Translations under genes and position numbers: made by a program
Assembly: GCF_003258605.2 (NCBI RefSeq)
Contig: NZ_CP031264.1
Coordinates: 3,224,001 to 3,288,000, forward strand
Reading direction: 5' to 3'
From: Peterkaempfera bronchialis
Lineage (GTDB): Bacteria; Actinomycetota; Actinomycetes; Streptomycetales; Streptomycetaceae
Length of the DNA: 64,000 nt
The notes under the pieces: generated by a model
What the model saw: only the letters and a program-made list of their open reading frames with translations
Told to the model about the DNA's origin: nothing
The model's database searches: none
Shown here: positions 63,854 through 64,000 of the stretch, piece by piece
Position numbering within the stretch: the stretch's first letter is position 1
How the letters are laid out: each line of letters starts with the position of its first letter

Positions 63854-64000
63854 ATGACCACGCTTTCCGGCACCCCCCTGCTGCACCACAAGATCGATGT
63901 CTGCTTCGGGCACTTCGACACCGACGACAACGGCTCGATCGACCGCGAGGACCTGCTCACCCTCGGCTCCCAGCTGCTGACCAGGTTCGGCGAGCCCGCC
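63854..64000 (+). CDS. EF-hand calcium-binding protein, N-terminal part (cut by window edge)
   Basis: The first 49 residues: MTTLSGTPLLHHKIDVCFGH, then the EF-hand FDTDDNGSIDREDLLTLGSQ, a canonical 12-residue loop (D-x-D-x-N-G-x-I-x-x-x-D/E). These fit the helix-loop-helix start of calmodulin-like proteins known as calerythrin-type in actinobacteria. The ATG at 63854 follows GAGAGG. It continues right of the window. Coupling with the dehydrogenase gene suggests a common pathway. Confidence 0.88.
   Translation, partial: MTTLSGTPLLHHKIDVCFGHFDTDDNGSIDREDLLTLGSQLLTRFGEPA

Overview
High-GC actinobacterial chromosome, almost certainly Streptomycetaceae (Streptomyces, Kitasatospora or Streptacidiphilus). 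The order fba - dedA - pyrE - clpB - hspR/dnaJ/grpE/dnaK - dcd, HspR-type HAIR operators, a perfect consensus parS site, GTG/TTG starts and a TTA codon in a SARP regulator all fit that family. The parS site suggests core chromosome not far from oriC.

1-25.8 kb is core genome: a kynA fragment, DUF3151 and fructose-bisphosphate aldolase, a DedA membrane protein, pyrE, an epimerase, a membrane-bound aminopropyltransferase-like enzyme, YbjN, clpB, the hspR-dnaJ-grpE-dnaK heat-shock operon (leftward), a large Fe-S oxidoreductase, a YIP1 protein, an AlaX-like editing protein and dcd. An insertion between clpB and hspR holds a deoxyribosyltransferase-like gene, a 63-residue secreted peptide and a LuxR-type regulator.

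25.8-45.7 kb is accessory. A tRNA-Gly(CCC) and a second copy of its 3' end plus terminator flank a VapBC toxin-antitoxin pair, as left by an integrative element. Then come decayed ORFs, three related XRE/TPR-type regulators and a secreted PA14/fibronectin-III protein. At 37.5-42.7 kb lies the most interesting locus: a TTA-containing SARP regulator beside a leftward operon of a 25-residue peptide with a very strong ribosome binding site, a PqqD-like/M50 metalloprotease, a TPR protein with a degenerate ATPase region and a flavin reductase. I read this as a candidate undescribed ribosomal-peptide pathway. Upstream are a cas3 fossil, a remnant of a second copy of the CxxC protein encoded near 29 kb, a membrane protein and a second VapBC with a 25-bp palindromic operator.

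45.7-61 kb holds a large LuxR-family (LAL) regulator divergent from a secreted cysteine-repeat protein, then a complete type I-E CRISPR-Cas system: cas3-cse1 fusion, cse2, cas7, cas5, cas6e, cas1, cas2 as one translationally coupled leftward operon between a 5-repeat and a 13-repeat array. Both arrays also read leftward and have related leaders on their right.

61-64 kb has decayed DUF3761 and GNAT fragments, then an aldehyde dehydrogenase gene followed by the start of an EF-hand protein gene cut by the window end.
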